In this document: in pieces, positions 52,719 to 64,000 of the stretch
Layout: the number at the start of each line of letters is the position of its first letter
Numbering within the stretch: position 1 is the first letter of the stretch
Source of the DNA: Trebouxia sp. TZW2008
Lineage: Eukaryota; Chlorophyta; Trebouxiophyceae; Trebouxiales; Trebouxiaceae
NCBI GenBank assembly: GCA_002118135.1
Contig: BDIU01000010.1
Span: forward strand, 62,001-126,000
Length of the DNA stretch: 64,000 bases
Direction of reading: 5' to 3'
The notes under the pieces: generated by a model
Seen by the model: only the letters and a program-made list of their open reading frames with translations
Database searches by the model: none
Told to the model about the DNA's origin: nothing
Position numbers and translations under genes: made by a program

Positions 52719-54057
52719 TTAGGATGAAATGGGCTGGAACTGGTCTAGCAGAATCTTGTAGGTCTCTGTGCCCTGAATCTTGTGAAGGACAGGGTCGGCC
52801 ACAGGAGAGACTGTTGAGTAAACACGAGGCACAGTTGCCTTGTAGATGCCTGTGTTCTGAGCGCTGGCCACAGTGTCTGTGGTGAGCTTGTATGCTGTGT
52901 GATACAGCGGCTGAGACTGCAAGCAACAGGAAGCAATAAGGGACATGCAGCCACTAATGAACTGCACATGATTCTGACATTTGACCAAACTCAGGGGATA
53001 GAGGGTGTATAAAACACACAGGAGACACGCTTCAGTTATTAGCAATAAAATGCCAATTGAGTCATGACAGACAACATGCACCATGCAACACGCAGAGAGA
53101 GACACACACACACACACACACACACACGACAGTCAAGCGAACATTGCAATATTGACACACAGGTTGATGTGTGTGACATCAACCATCAACCACATCCTGA
53201 CATGGTGCAGCACACAGAATGTCTTTCAAGGAACTTACCACAATGAGGTTGTGGATGCCAGAGTACTGCTTCCATGCATAGTCTGCTGTTGGCTTTGCCT
53301 GTCCCCACACTCTTTGCACTGCAGGCAACAGAGTATGTCAGCATCAGCATGACAGACTGTGGCAACAGATTGCAATGCGTGAGAGGAATGCGCAATGCAA
53401 AGATGCCATGTGGACCCATGCTGCAAGCACAGTATCGACTGAGACAGATTTGCACAGGTGCAGTCTCACCTATAGGCAAAGATGTGACTCTGTTGAAGGC
53501 ATCCTCAACACGGTCCAGCGCTACTTCAGTCTGCTTGTTGACATAGCCAGGCAGCTGCTTGGCAGCATCGGTTGCCTGTCCAACAGAACCGCCAATGCCG
53601 TTCTCCTTCAGAGAAGCAAATCTCTCCTCGACAGCCTTCAAGTACTGATCCTTCGTTTGCTGGAATACTGGGTAGTGCTTGTCGTGGAAGCTGAACACGC
53701 CGTTGGCTGCCCCATCAACCTGAAGATCGGTAAAACCATCAGTGTGAGAAAAATCGTGCCGTCGGCTGGCAAGCTCGCATAGATGCTTACGACAACTCAA
53801 AAGCAGCAAAAGCTCACCTGTTCGTCAGCAACCTGTACAAACTTGCCGCTCTTGTCTTGCACAGTAGTCAAGATAGGAGAGCCGTATTCCGAGAACTTGT
53901 CCTCGGCCAACTTGAAGTATGGCTGTGCGCTCTCAGGCGACTTCTGCTTGACAGTGGTGTATACCTTGCTCGCCACATCACTGGTGTAGTTTGCGGCCTG
54001 GCCGGTCTTTTCTGACACTGGACCGAAGTATTTCAAGTCGCTGCTTTCAGAAACCAT
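52719..54057 (-). CDS. REF/SRPP-family (lipid-droplet-associated) protein
   Basis: Four exons give 255 residues: 53818-54057 (ATG), 53470-53719, 53239-53318 and 52719-52916, with consistent phases. The N-terminus (Asp-Leu-Lys-Tyr-Phe-Gly...Ala-Ala-Asn-Tyr) and repeated amphipathic helical segments fit the rubber elongation factor / small rubber particle protein family: Tyr-Phe-Lys-Leu-Ala-Glu-Asp-Lys, Val-Asp-Gly-Ala-Ala-Asn, Leu-Pro-Gly-Tyr-Val and Val-Pro-Arg-Val-Tyr-Ser-Thr-Val-Ser-Pro-Val-Ala-Asp-Pro-Val. No transmembrane helix or signal peptide is seen. In plants and algae such proteins coat lipid droplets or stress-related particles; that role is inferred here. The gene is divergent from the ABC protein gene. 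Confidence 0.85.
53102..53128. repeat. CA dinucleotide microsatellite
   Basis: A pure (CA)n run of about 27 bases in the last intron of the REF/SRPP gene. Confidence 0.95.
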
Positions 54058-55010
54058 CGTTGGTTGTGTACGTCACAGAGAGCCAACAAGAGTTGGAGCT
54101 ATAGCACAGTGCTGTGATAGCGCAGTAAGTCGGCTTGAAGGTGCAATTCACCTGGTGCGTGTGCCAGAAAGTGTCTCTCCTAGTGGACAGGCACCGACAG
54201 TCAACGATCTGAGCTCGACCGTTCGTGGAAGCCCGCCGCTGCGGTGCAGCTTCGCTCCAGAATCTGCCCCGCAGATGACTCAAAACCTGCATGGGGTTTG
54301 CAACGATTTAGGCCACTTTTGACCACAATTTGCGCAAATTGGCCATCACCGAGGCACGAAGGTGTGCACCAGAGTCATTGAGCTGTACTAGCCCAAATGC
54401 ACGGGCAGCATAAGCTTGTCATCATGTTTTGCATTGACTGCTTTTTATAATTGCTTCAAGACGCGTTCGCATCGCTATTGCTTTATTGCTGTATAGCAAC
54501 ATCTACAACATGGCTAAATGCACCCAGTCAAAGCTATGCTGCTGCCCAGCCATGCCCACGTTTCTTAGTCTCCATACCATTTGCACTATTGCTCCTGTCC
54601 AACGCGCGCCCCTGTTCTCGCTTCTGATGGCTGCAGGAGCATTTACAAGCTTATGAGCATTTGCCTCATGCAGAAGATGAAGCGGTGCTCGGCGTTCAAA
54701 CCTTGCATTCAGCCGTGGCCACGGTCAGATCCACATATCAGCGGCAACCTGCGTTTGCGGATGTCAGAACCACTTGCGATGCCATCATCGCATCCGGATC
54801 AATGAGCACGGCTGTTCGGTCATTGACTGGCCGTCCCGTCGATAGCTGCCCGCCTCGCAGACTGCTGCTTTAGTTGGATGCGACGCTGCTGAGTGGGCGC
54901 AGAAGGTTGCAACAACCCGTTCGTAAGCACCTTATTTGCCATCAGCCAGCTTAGTTGACGGCCTGTAAGGCGCGAAGGCTCGTTGAGGTGTCCCGTGCGT
55001 GGAAGTTGCC
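54058..55010. promoter_or_regulatory. divergent promoter region of SRPP and ABC genes, with a possible small exon
   Basis: The two genes start back to back. Bases 54170-54270 are CpG-rich next to the SRPP start. Bases about 54633-54873 form an open frame after a GGCTGCAG acceptor (Glu-His-Leu-Gln-Ala-Tyr-Glu-His...ending Arg-Arg-Leu-Leu-Leu-stop) with ordinary composition. It could be an exon of an unrecognised small gene or chance. Confidence 0.4.
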
Positions 55011-56824
55011 ATGGCCACTGCAGATGAGATGTCGGTGCAAACGCAATCTCTCAAATTCACCTATCCTGGGATCGGTAAGCCCTGACATGCTTTATTGACA
55101 GTCGCAGCTATACGTTCCGTTGTTCTGAGATGAGCTGCTCCTGTGACAGATGGCAGACCTCTAGCAGGCATGGCTCCTGTTGTCAGTGACCTAACAATGC
55201 AGATTCCCAAAGGCAGCACCTGTCTGCTTATTGGACCCAATGGAGCTGGCAAAACCACCTTTCTGAAAATTTTGGGTGGCAAACACATGGTACCAGAAAG
55301 CGCAGTTACTGTCCTGGGCCAGCCACCCTTTCACGCCACCACATTGACTGCAACAGGCAAATTGGCATATCTTGGCGGCAACTGGGATCGTGACATCGCT
55401 TTTGCTGGATACAGCATACCACTACAGGTAATGCAGATACCGCCGCAAGCAAATCAGCAGTCTGTTTGCTGTACACATCGCATCAAATGCTTTGTGGATT
55501 ATATCATAGTAATCACAGCATGGGTGCTATACCTGCAGCATTTCACAGCTGCCATAACTTGCAAACTTATGAAAGTGTACACTGTGTTATCAGCAACACT
55601 GCCATGTCATAGCGTGGGCGTATGACTTCTTTCAGGGTGATTTTCCTGCATCAAAAATGCTGAATGGTCTGCCTGGCATTGATCCAGTGAGGCGAGCTAA
55701 ACTAATGGAAGTCCTAGACGTCAACCCAAATTGGCGCATGCACACAGTCTCAGACGGACAGCGGCGGCGGGTGCAAATCTGCCTGGGCCTCTTGAAGCCA
55801 TTTGATGTGCTGCTCCTCGATGAAATCACAGTGGATCTTGATGTCTTGGGGCGGGCAGACCTCATGCAGTTTTTGAAAGAGGAGTGTGAGCAGCGGGGAG
55901 CAACTATCATATATGTAGGTGCCAATTGCAGGCTGCTTCTGCTCTCAAAGGCACCCGTCCTGACACCTCATGGAACAGAATTTCTTGTTGAGGGTTGTTT
56001 CTGCCCTATCTGGTCAGACTGACTGGTGTGTCACTATCGCTTTCAGCCTTTAATGGGTATATTGTGTATTTTCTCAGTGCGTCACGCTGTCATGATATGT
56101 GGCAAAGTCACAGACAGCTCTGCCTGTCACCTCTTGGTCTGTGATGTCTGCCAGATGACTTGATGATGGTGCTTAGAACCAACAACAAGACTTGCTGGAA
56201 TGCAGGCCACTCATATCTTTGATGGGCTAGAATCTTGGCCGACCCACCTGATGTATTTGGCTGGTGGCAAAATGCAGCTGTTCAAGCCAGCTAATGAAAT
56301 ACCAGAGCTTCAAGAAGGCAAACTGCTGCAGCTGGTAGAAAGGTACAACTGCTTGTGCTCTATGTCATGCACAGAGCTTGTGGCTTTTATCACTTTGAAG
56401 GATGTGTGTAGTTTGCTGCACATTGTGTCTCGGCAGTGCCTGATGACTGATAGTTTCTGCAACACATCATTGTGGTGCTGTAGATCCCATTTCAGGTCCA
56501 GCAACAAATCACTGCAAGCGAGCGGCCAAATCTGACACACACTTTGCCTTGAACACAATTTGTGCAGCACCTGCATTAGTCAAGTCCTGCATTGGGCCCA
56601 TAGCATGTTCGTGTCAGGATTGCGCTGCAGCAGCGCTGTCAACACTGTTGAAATGTTGCAGGTGGCTTCGGGAAGAGAAGAAGCAGCGCAAGCAATCTGC
56701 CAGAGATCAGGCAGGATCAGCCAAAGCAAACAAGATAGAGCTTGCTGATTGGAGCAATGGATGGGCACCTGGCCGCATGACAGCCTCTATACGTGACAGC
56801 AGCAACACAGTCATGCGCATGTAG
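55011..56824 (+). CDS. soluble ABC ATPase, CAF16/ABCI type
   Basis: Five exons give 306 residues: 55011-55074, 55150-55427, 55636-55914, 56206-56342 and 56662-56824, all phases consistent. There is one nucleotide-binding domain and no membrane segment, as in yeast CAF16 and plant ABCI19-21. Walker [10 protein letters not shown] lies at 50-58. The signature is the family's variant Ser-Asp-Gly-Gln-Arg-Arg-Arg (153-159) rather than LSGGQ. Walker B Val-Leu-Leu-Leu-Asp-Glu lies at 172-177 and the H-loop Ala-Thr-His at 208-210. Also typical are Phe-Lys...Tyr-Pro-Gly near the start and Trp-Pro-Thr-His-Leu-Met-Tyr-Leu. The C-terminal tail is basic and ends Asn-Thr-Val-Met-Arg-Met. The yeast member is linked to CCR4-NOT and plant members to stress and hormone responses; the role here is not visible from sequence. 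Confidence 0.93.
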
Positions 56825-57178
56825 TCAGACAAATGCTTGTTTGAACATGTTTGACAGCTCAAAAGGAGCTCTGACATTGAAGACTTGATCTTCGCATAGC
56901 CCCGTTTTCTGCTTTTGTTCACAGAGTGTAACATATTGAGAAGCTTGTTACAAGGTAGCTATTGAGTGACGAGTCTACAGGCCAAGACTTCTAGCCTCTA
57001 GGGTTGCTTGCATTGTACTTGTACTGTCTAGACATCAGCTAAAAAATGCCCACTTTGGTTGCGCAGCAAAAACACCTGCAGATTTAGTTGTCAATAAACA
57101 TCCTGACTGGCACTGACATACCACCTATGTTGGACATGCTGGCTGTAGCACGATATTCTTGAAAGTGTTATGATGGCA
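56825..57178. other. short convergent intergenic region
   Basis: This holds both 3' ends (ABC protein + and the large coiled-coil gene -). A TGTAA word at about 56927 could be the algal-type polyadenylation signal of the ABC gene. Nothing else was recognised. Confidence 0.45.
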
Positions 57179-60100
57179 TCAGCGCAGGCTGTGCATAGCA
57201 GCAAGCTTGTGTCGTTGCAAGCAGCTGTTGACTTCTGCGACATCAAAGGCCCTCCTGGCTGGCTGATACCCTCTCCTGGGACCTGCACATCGAGCTCTGA
57301 GTGAATATGAGGGCAGCTTTTGGACTTCGACTCGTCACCACTCAGGGTCGCACTGATGTGGACATGTGTGCAGCAGCGTTTGGCATGCACTGTACGACTG
57401 GAATACAAGTTATATTTCTCGTCAAGCCATGCTGAGCAATGCAAGACACCATGCATTGAAGCAGTGCATCAAGACTGTGACTACAGCTGCCTCTTGCAGA
57501 ATGCAGCTGTCCAAACTTTTGCAGAATGCATGCAGGCATCAGGACATCATGGCAATGACACATATGCACAGCTACATGGCAAAAGTTTGCTCATACCTGC
57601 TGTATTGGGGCGCGATAAAACAGAGCAGGGAGTCTGAGCGGGTGAAGGTGTGACACCAGTGCTGCCACCAGAGATAGGACTGACTGACCGGCGGCCTGAC
57701 TGATGCTGAACATGACTGAAATGGGCTATTGACAGCTGAGCACTGTCAGCACCAGATACTGCTGCAGCGGCAGCTAGTAGACCTGAACTCTTGACTGTTA
57801 CAGCAACAGAAGAAGACTTGCTGGCTTTGGCATGAGCTGTAGCAGGGCGGGACTTGGGGGTGTGGTGGGTAGCCCTGGGGGTTGCAGGGCGGGCGGTGGA
57901 GGGCCGGGGTGAAGGTGAAGAAGTCTGGGGACGGTAGCTGACACCAGCAAGTGTGGTGCTGGTATGCGTAAGTGGCTGTGCAGTGGCCTGCCAGCTGTCC
58001 AGGATGACTTGAGCAGTCTCAGCAGCCTGCATATAAGCTGACCCTGTCAGCTGTGCCAGAGCATGTGCATCAGAGAATCTTGTCAAACACACAGGCGCAC
58101 AGGAGGGGCAAGTATGTCCTGTTTGCGGACCCACTGGCTGGTGTCACTTGCAGCATCTGTTGTTCACGACTGATGCAATGCCAGCAGCTCACCTAGTTTC
58201 CGCATGCTACAGCTACTGTGTGTCACCCAATGCACAATTGCTGTGAATCTCACAGACCTGAGATATATGACGTCAGACATAGCTAAAAATCATGGCACAC
58301 AATGCCTGCTTCAAGTGCTCTAGCTGTCACATATATGTCTCAGGTGACAACAGAGTGGTATGAAGCACAATGGCACCTGCTGTCCTGTGTCACAGTCACA
58401 AGTAGACTGAGGCCTAGACTGTGCATGATACAATTTGTGTTCCATTTGACAGCAAGAAGGGTGTCAAGCAAGGTGTTCACCTGCTGCCCAGTGTCAAAGC
58501 CACGAGCAGACTGAGGCCTAGACCGTGGCAAAGCAGCCTGCCTGATCTTGTCTAAAGCCTGCTGGGCAGTTGAGGCAGAAGTACGGGTTCTCTGAGGGGC
58601 CGGCCAACCTCCCCTGACGACCCCGTCGACACCCCCACCCTGAGTGTTGGGCCAGGGGTACTGGTCTGGGGTCAGATCAGGGAAGGCTCTGTGCAGAGCC
58701 TCTGTCAGTGCGCGCATCTCCACCACTCTGTCCAGGTTGGGTGTCTCTGGTACAAAGTTCACCCCAATCTCCATCTTCTCCGCACAGAACCTGAGCATTG
58801 ATAGATCAGCGATACTGTCAACATCCCAAACATGCAGAGGTTTGCAGGTCAGGCTTGAGGCATGCGTGTCATGCGCCATGTGCCCATAAAGTACAGAGAT
58901 GAGAGCACTTTCGTTGTATCATGCATGGCATGACTACATCTCAAGCGTTTGAATGCTTGCATCCAGACAGGGTTGAGAACAGAATGCTACAGCAGCAAGC
59001 CATTGAGCAAATACCCAGGCACACAGGCTGTGGAGCTACAGACACCAGCCAGCAAAAGGTCTGGAAGGCAATGCGTGAGCATTGGGTTCGCTGAATCAAG
59101 GGTTTGATTCACATTGGTGCAAAATGGCTTCAAGCAACATTATTTCCGTGCATTTCATGGTTTTTCAATGCAGCCAAAGTGCTCATGATATGTCATCAGC
59201 AAACATGATGATAGCAAGCCAGAAGCAACTTGAGGCAGGCGCTGACCTGATGTGCTCAATGAAGCGGCCCACTCTGTCCAGCTCCTGTTGTGCCGCGGTG
59301 GCAACTGTGACCTGAGGCCAGATGGCCTCATTGTGTTGCCGCACCTGCTCACACAAGCAACAATAATCATACAGGCAATGATGCTTGCACCAGCGGACAG
59401 TTCTTGCACCATCATTGACGCTCACGTTGATGGATCTTTGCACACAAGCATCAATGCTTACACCATTGCAACTGCTCACATAGGCATTGAAGACAATGCC
59501 GGCAATGCTGGTCAGACTGGCAAAGAGCTGCAGACCAGCAACAAAGCTCATACAGACAATGGTGCCAAAACAGGCTTTGCTGCTGATATAGGACTCAATG
59601 CCCGCACCAGCCATGAGGCTCACATGGGCATTGATGTCCATGCCGGTGGTGATGGTCATATTAGCAAACATTCTTAAACCAGGCAACCAGGCAATGCTCG
59701 ACCAGGCAATGCTGCTCACATCAACAGCAATGGCGTGATGTCTACATAGGCAATGGGGCTCAGGCTGGCATGTAAGACCTTGACTGTTCAGCAAAATCAT
59801 CAGCGGGCTGTTCAAGACAGCAAGATGATTGTTATCTGCTGACAGACTGGTTTGTGCTGAGCCTCAATGCTGCCTCAAGCATTGACTGCCTGAAAGCATG
59901 GAAGAACAGCATGCAAGAGAGTGTAGAAGAGGCGCAGAATGGTGGCTACCTGCTGACAGACCAGGTTGTGTTGGGCCTGGATGGCTTCAGAGTGGTGATT
60001 GTGGGCCTTCTGCAGGCGTGCCACCTCTGCACTGTAGCGGCCTCTGGCCTCCAGGGTGGCCTGATCGTTCCACTTGCCAATCACAGCCTGCACACCCACA

Positions 60101-63100
60101 TGACACAGTGAACATCTGCCATTCTAACCATGCATTTACTGTGATTTCGCATGTTGTCTACAGCCCATTTTTGGCTCAAGCAATGCCGACAGAGCAAAAT
60201 GTATCAGACTGCAGCGCAAGATTTGGTAATTTTGCTCAGATCTTGGCACAGGTCATGCATTTGAGCAACCACAGTCTGCATGCCCATGATACACAGCAAG
60301 CATGCCAGCCTGCAGCGCAAGCTTTGCAAGCCTTGCAGGTGTGACTTGAGCATGGGTCAAGATCACTGCTTCCTGCCAGCATCGAGCAGAACAAGGTCAT
60401 TCACCAATGTATGAAGCCCTTGAACACCAAAAGCTTTGCTGCGGAGACTGCAATGCTGAAAATCATACAGCCAGTCATACAGTCAGAGTGCACATGCACA
60501 AGCAATGATGTAGTCCAAAGCAAGGCAGGGCAAAGGATCAGGGTGAAGGGGTGGTACTCCTCTACAGGCAAGAGCACAGAGCAGGGGAAAGATAATCGAC
60601 CTTCTGCATGGCATGCTCCTGCAGTGCCGCCTGTTGTGCAGCAGCATGGTCCTTCTGCAGCTGCACGCACACCTCAGCATGCTGTTGTCTGGCCACCACC
60701 AGCTGCGTGCTCAGGATTGCCTGGGCCTGCAAAGCAGTCAAGCAAAACCTCAGAGTTGTTTGATGGGCTTATTTTACTGACTTTTCAGCTTGGCCCTACA
60801 GGTATCTGTCAAGGTACAAATACCAGCTGCATGTTCAGGACTGCCTGGGCCTGCTAAGCAGTCAAGCAGAGCCTCAGGGTGATTGATCGGCTTGATTCAA
60901 CTCGGCGTTCATGATACCTCTCAACGTACAACCAACAGCCAACAGCAGTCATGGCCAACACGCAAGCAGGCAGTCTTCCAGCTCCCACACTGTGTTACAC
61001 ACGCGTCTGTGACTTCACAACACAGAATTGATCCAAAAATCGCCACACAGAAATCACAAGAAGAACCTTGCTGCAGCAAATTGTAGCTGAGTCCTGGTGA
61101 CTGGCTCAAGACAAGTAACAAATTGCCATAATTGTCACCTGCATGCGTTGTTAATATAAAACATCAATGCAGCAGAGCTTGCACTCACCTCATACAGTCT
61201 CTGTTGGTGCAGCTGTTGTGCAGCCAACACCAGGTCCTCATTAGCCTTCTCAATGTGCTTGCGCTGCTCCACACGGCGGGCAGCTGCCTCATGACGCTCT
61301 GTGTTGCGTTGCCGGATGGGCTCACACGCCACGTCATGCTGGGCTTGCTCAACATCCACCCGCCTCTTGTACTCAGTTTGAAGCACCTGTGCTGCGCTTC
61401 CCGTGAATGAACAAGTGTGAACACTGTTGCTCATAAGAGCGTGATGCACGAAGTTGCCGCAGCTTTGTCAGGTGGCAGCAGGCATTGCCCCATTGAGCAT
61501 GGGGTGGAACCATGGGATGGGGGGGGGGGTTGGGTGGGGTGAAAAGGAAGAAAATGAGCATTGGGTGTTGCTGGGATGGAAGACTTCAAGTGTGAGTCTC
61601 ACTGGCAGGCACTGCTGGCCACAATCAAACTTGCACACATCTCATATCATCAGCTTTGTACTGATAGCGGCAGGACGCAGACTCATCCATAAAATTGCCA
61701 GGCACTGCATGCGAAAACCAACACAGTGGTTCAACAAACAAAAATGCATTGCCCCGGCACATCTTCAAGCAGGACTGTCACGGCATTTGTCACATGTTGT
61801 CTGTCAAAACTTTACTCATTTTGTGTTGGTCGGGCCAGGACAGCCATCCATGGCTCGCCAGGAATGCAACAAGAGACAGTCTTGATTGTATGCACTGATG
61901 TCATGTGGCACAGGCAAAATTAGAGCAAGACATACCTTCTGCTCCTTTTCCCATTGGCGTCTGAGCCTGGCAACCCGCTGCTGGTGGCTAGTTCTGGCTT
62001 CTGCCAGCTCACTGGCATATGCGGCTTCCAACTCTGTTTTGCTGACCTTCCACCTGCACGCGTCAACAGTTCAAGTCAGGCGCCAGAAACTTGTATAGCT
62101 GACGGCTGATTCTGGCTTCTGCCAGAGCATTGGCATAAGCTGCCTCCAACTCTGCTGTGCTGGCCTTCCACCTTCATAAGTTGGAGTAAGAGTTCAGATG
62201 GCCCAAAAATACATAATTGAGACTTAGTGCAGGCCTACAACACAAGGAACCATCAAACAGCAGTGTATGGGGCTATGTAGGTAGGTCCTGAGACAGACGC
62301 TTTTCAATAGACAGATTGAAAACAGAAATGTTCGACAGCAGACATCTTCAGGTGTAGGTCAAAATCTCTTAATGAGTCAAGTTGCTGGCAACATTGTCAG
62401 GTGAGTCACAAAGCTGCCATTGCTGGCTCACCCAGCGGACCACACGTCTACTGGCATGCTGCAACACAGTAAGGGTAGCGTGCACCTTTGAACTTGGCAG
62501 CTGCAACAGAAAGGGTGCAGCCTTATGCACAATGGTGTTGATGACAGCAAAACTGCATGTCCACAACGATCGGCCCCCAAGCCTATCATTGCATCTTCTG
62601 CCATGGTGATAAGTGCAACCTATCATGGTCACGATGAGATACCATTATAATGGACGTCCTCGAAATGTCTACTACGCTGTGACATACCTTTTGACATTGG
62701 CTTCGTGCTCTTCCCAAGCAGCCCTCTCAGCCTTCACTTCCTCAAGATGCTGCTGCCTGGTGTCAGCATTGCGTTGCTGCACCTGTGCCACTGCTGCTTC
62801 ATGCTGCTCCCTCACCACAGCTGTGGCTGCAGCCGGCAAGGCCTGCTGCATCATGGCTTCCGCCACAAAGCTGCTGACATAGGCTTGGACCACATCTGCT
62901 TCGTACTGCTCCAGAACAGTCAGATCGCGTGCTGCATAGACTGATGCCTCTGGCCTGCTCCGGCCTGCAGCTGTGGCGCTGCTGCTGGATGCATCTGGCT
63001 CAGAAGCAGGGGTTTCAGCCTCATCATGCTGTGCCTGCTGTGGTCCAGAATTCAAACGCTGCGAAGCCAACAGGCCAGTGCCTTGCTGCACCTGCTGGTC

Positions 63101-64000
63101 ATGCTGTGCCTGCTGAGCGCCAAGGTTCAAACTTTGAACTTGCTCCTGAAGCTGCTGGGACTGCTGCCTGCTTGACAACTGGCTGAAGGTATGGCTGACC
63201 TGCTGCACATCCGCGAAGATAGCATCAGAAGCCTGAGACTCGGCTCCAGCGGCGCCTTCCAGGTCTACAGACTGCCTCCCTCCTTGCATCTGTACTGCAG
63301 GCTGGTCCGCACCACTGTTTGGAGCTCCCACCTGGTCTGCACTTTGAACTGAGGCAGGCTCACGGAGTGACATAGCAGAAGCTCGCTTTGCAGACACAGG
63401 TCCGCTCACTGCAGCTGCCTGATGTCCAGGCACAGCTTGACCAAGCTGTGACGGCGTTGATGCTGTGCTTGGAGCTGTGCTGGTAAGCGGGTCTCTGTCT
63501 TGTTGAGCAGGCTGCGGTGGTGGAGCAGCCACAGCTGTGGGCCTGGCCTGGGAGGTGGGCAAGAAGGAGCTGCTGAGCTGCTCAGCTGAGTCCTCTGGCT
63601 GCAGCGTGGAGAGCCTGAGCTTGGGTATCCTCGCTTTACTGCCTGACAGTGGCTCTTCAGTTGGCAACTGCACCCACACAACTAACATTTATGGCTGTCA
63701 AAGGAAGTACATCATGTATATGACTCTAAAGATACTCAGAGCTGCTGCAAAGCTGTTGAGGTTCCAACATTGTCGAGGCCAAATGCGTTTACACTGCTTT
63801 CATAGCATTCTATGGGAAATGATCCTGAACTCTACCTCACATATCCTTGTCATATTTGCTCAAGGCAAGATGCAACAGGACGGGCACAGCAAAAGAAACA
63901 GGCTGCGTATAGCACTATAATGTATATGTCAAGTGCATGACTGCCCTACCTGCATTGACTCCCATTCCATGATGGCTAGTTGGTACTGCTTCTGCCACTG
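57179..64000 (-). CDS. large coiled-coil / Ser-Pro-rich protein, 5' end beyond the window
   Basis: Exons in transcript order: from beyond 64000 to 63950, then 62688-63667, 61936-62053, 61189-61386, 60601-60726, 59950-60087, 59247-59344, 58481-58790, 57597-58050 and 57179-57282 (stop 57179-57181). Every phase agrees, giving at least 858 residues. The big exon is Gln/Ala/Ser-rich low complexity that passes into coiled coil. The next exons are Glu/Arg/Gln/His-rich coiled coil. A compact segment follows (Val-Asn-Phe-Val-Pro-Glu-Thr-Pro-Asn-Leu-Asp and Tyr-Pro-Trp-Pro). The C-terminal part is Ser/Pro/Arg/Thr-rich (Pro-Ser-Thr-Ala-Arg-Pro) and ends in a basic helix. I do not recognise the family. 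Composition would suit a microtubule-, centriole- or cilium-associated scaffold, which is inference only. Confidence 0.75.
59400..59760. repeat. degenerate short-period repeat in an intron
   Basis: Irregular repeats of CAATGC/GGCAATGCT, ACAATGCCGG and CTCACATAGGCATT-like words run through the intron between exons 59950-60087 and 59247-59344. The period is about 30-36 bases but poorly kept. They produce a long open frame on the plus strand that is probably not a gene. Confidence 0.5.
60085..60305 (-). repeat. acceptor-side echo in the right-edge gene (exon 59950-60087)
   Basis: The junction text CAATCACAGCCTGCACACCC...ACACAG at about 60079-60109 recurs as CAACCACAGTCTGCATGCCC...ACACAG at about 60266-60300, further inside the upstream intron. 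Confidence 0.65.
60695..60900 (-). repeat. acceptor-side echo in the right-edge gene (exon 60601-60726)
   Basis: About 70 bases around the acceptor at 60727 recur 127 bp upstream on the transcript (about 60824-60895). Both share GGGCCTGC then AAGCAGTCAAGCA and CCTCAG. This is a high-identity copy of the intron end plus exon start. Confidence 0.85.
62030..62175 (-). repeat. acceptor-side echo in the right-edge gene (exon 61936-62053)
   Basis: The exon start encodes Trp-Lys-Val-Ser-Lys-Thr-Glu-Leu-Glu-Ala-Ala-Tyr-Ala-Ser. A copy at about 62105-62172 encodes Trp-Lys-Ala-Ser-Thr-Ala-Glu-Leu-Glu-Ala-Ala-Tyr-Ala-Asn, followed by Leu-Ala-Glu-Ala-Arg. It is open and preceded by AAG rather than a clear CAG acceptor. 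Confidence 0.88.

Noticed and set aside
53186..53809. Single long minus-strand open frame across SRPP exons
   Set aside because: It reads through introns with clear GTGAGA and GTAAGT donors; the spliced four-exon model restores a phase-consistent family protein.
59252..59677. 141-codon plus-strand open frame
   Set aside because: It arises from a degenerate short-period repeat and overlaps a well-supported minus-strand exon (59247-59344).
63406..63681. Alternative-frame minus-strand open frame within the big exon
   Set aside because: It is a frame shadow of the 62688-63667 exon, which joins in phase with neighbours on both sides.

Overview
The window is nuclear DNA of a green alga (Viridiplantae, most likely a chlorophyte whose life cycle includes a flagellated or basal-body-bearing cell). 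The evidence is gene content and architecture. Genes are rich in spliceosomal introns with GT...TGCAG signals, plus some GC-AG introns. There is an epsilon-tubulin, a plant-type REF/SRPP lipid-droplet protein, a plant-type plastid HAD-like protein and a plant/fungal CAF16-type soluble ABC protein. The non-coding DNA is TGCA-rich, and CpG-rich patches mark several gene 5' ends. I cannot name the species.

Layout, left to right: the 3' end of a membrane-protein gene (1-522, +); a long coiled-coil/Ser-Pro-rich gene with mitotic-type degron motifs (about 1250-9813, +); epsilon-tubulin (10840-15567, -); an isochorismatase-like hydrolase (16150-17310, -); a small membrane/coiled-coil protein (18274-18976, -); the DEAH spliceosomal helicase PRP16/DHX38 (19283-29433, +, 15 exons); tRNA-Ser(CGA) (30142-30222, -); a plastid-type HAD-like protein lacking the usual nucleophile (30507-33402, +); a 196-residue coiled-coil protein (34445-37446, +); a frame-broken leucine-rich-repeat gene (38593-39395, -); a two-Tudor-like-domain gene (about 41268-48303, +, containing a 14-N gap); an orphan C3HC zinc-finger exon (48893-49213, +); an SLC35D-type nucleotide-sugar transporter (49479-51704, +); a REF/SRPP protein (52719-54057, -); an ABCI/CAF16-type ABC protein (55011-56824, +); and a large coiled-coil/Ser-Pro-rich gene running off the right edge (57179-64000, -). 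Exon models for the recognised genes were built by hand. Splice phases agree at every join for PRP16, epsilon-tubulin, the isochorismatase, HAD, the transporter, SRPP, ABCI and the right-edge gene. Three introns hold 3' fragments of one LINE-like retrotransposon family.

The most striking feature is pervasive 'exon echo' structure. Next to many exons the intron (once, the 3' UTR) holds degenerate tandem copies, typically 40-190 bp long (up to about 580 bp), of the adjoining exon end together with its splice site. Acceptor-side echoes lie upstream of exons and donor-side echoes downstream. I count more than 20 such arrays in nearly every gene and on both strands. Some copies keep an intact reading frame with mostly synonymous changes, including a 97-bp duplication of the DEAH-box exon end in PRP16. 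They may be decoy splice sites, alternative exons, or the way introns grow in this genome.

The genes do not form a pathway. Loose themes are RNA processing (PRP16, tRNA-Ser) and basal body/mitosis (epsilon-tubulin and possibly the coiled-coil genes).
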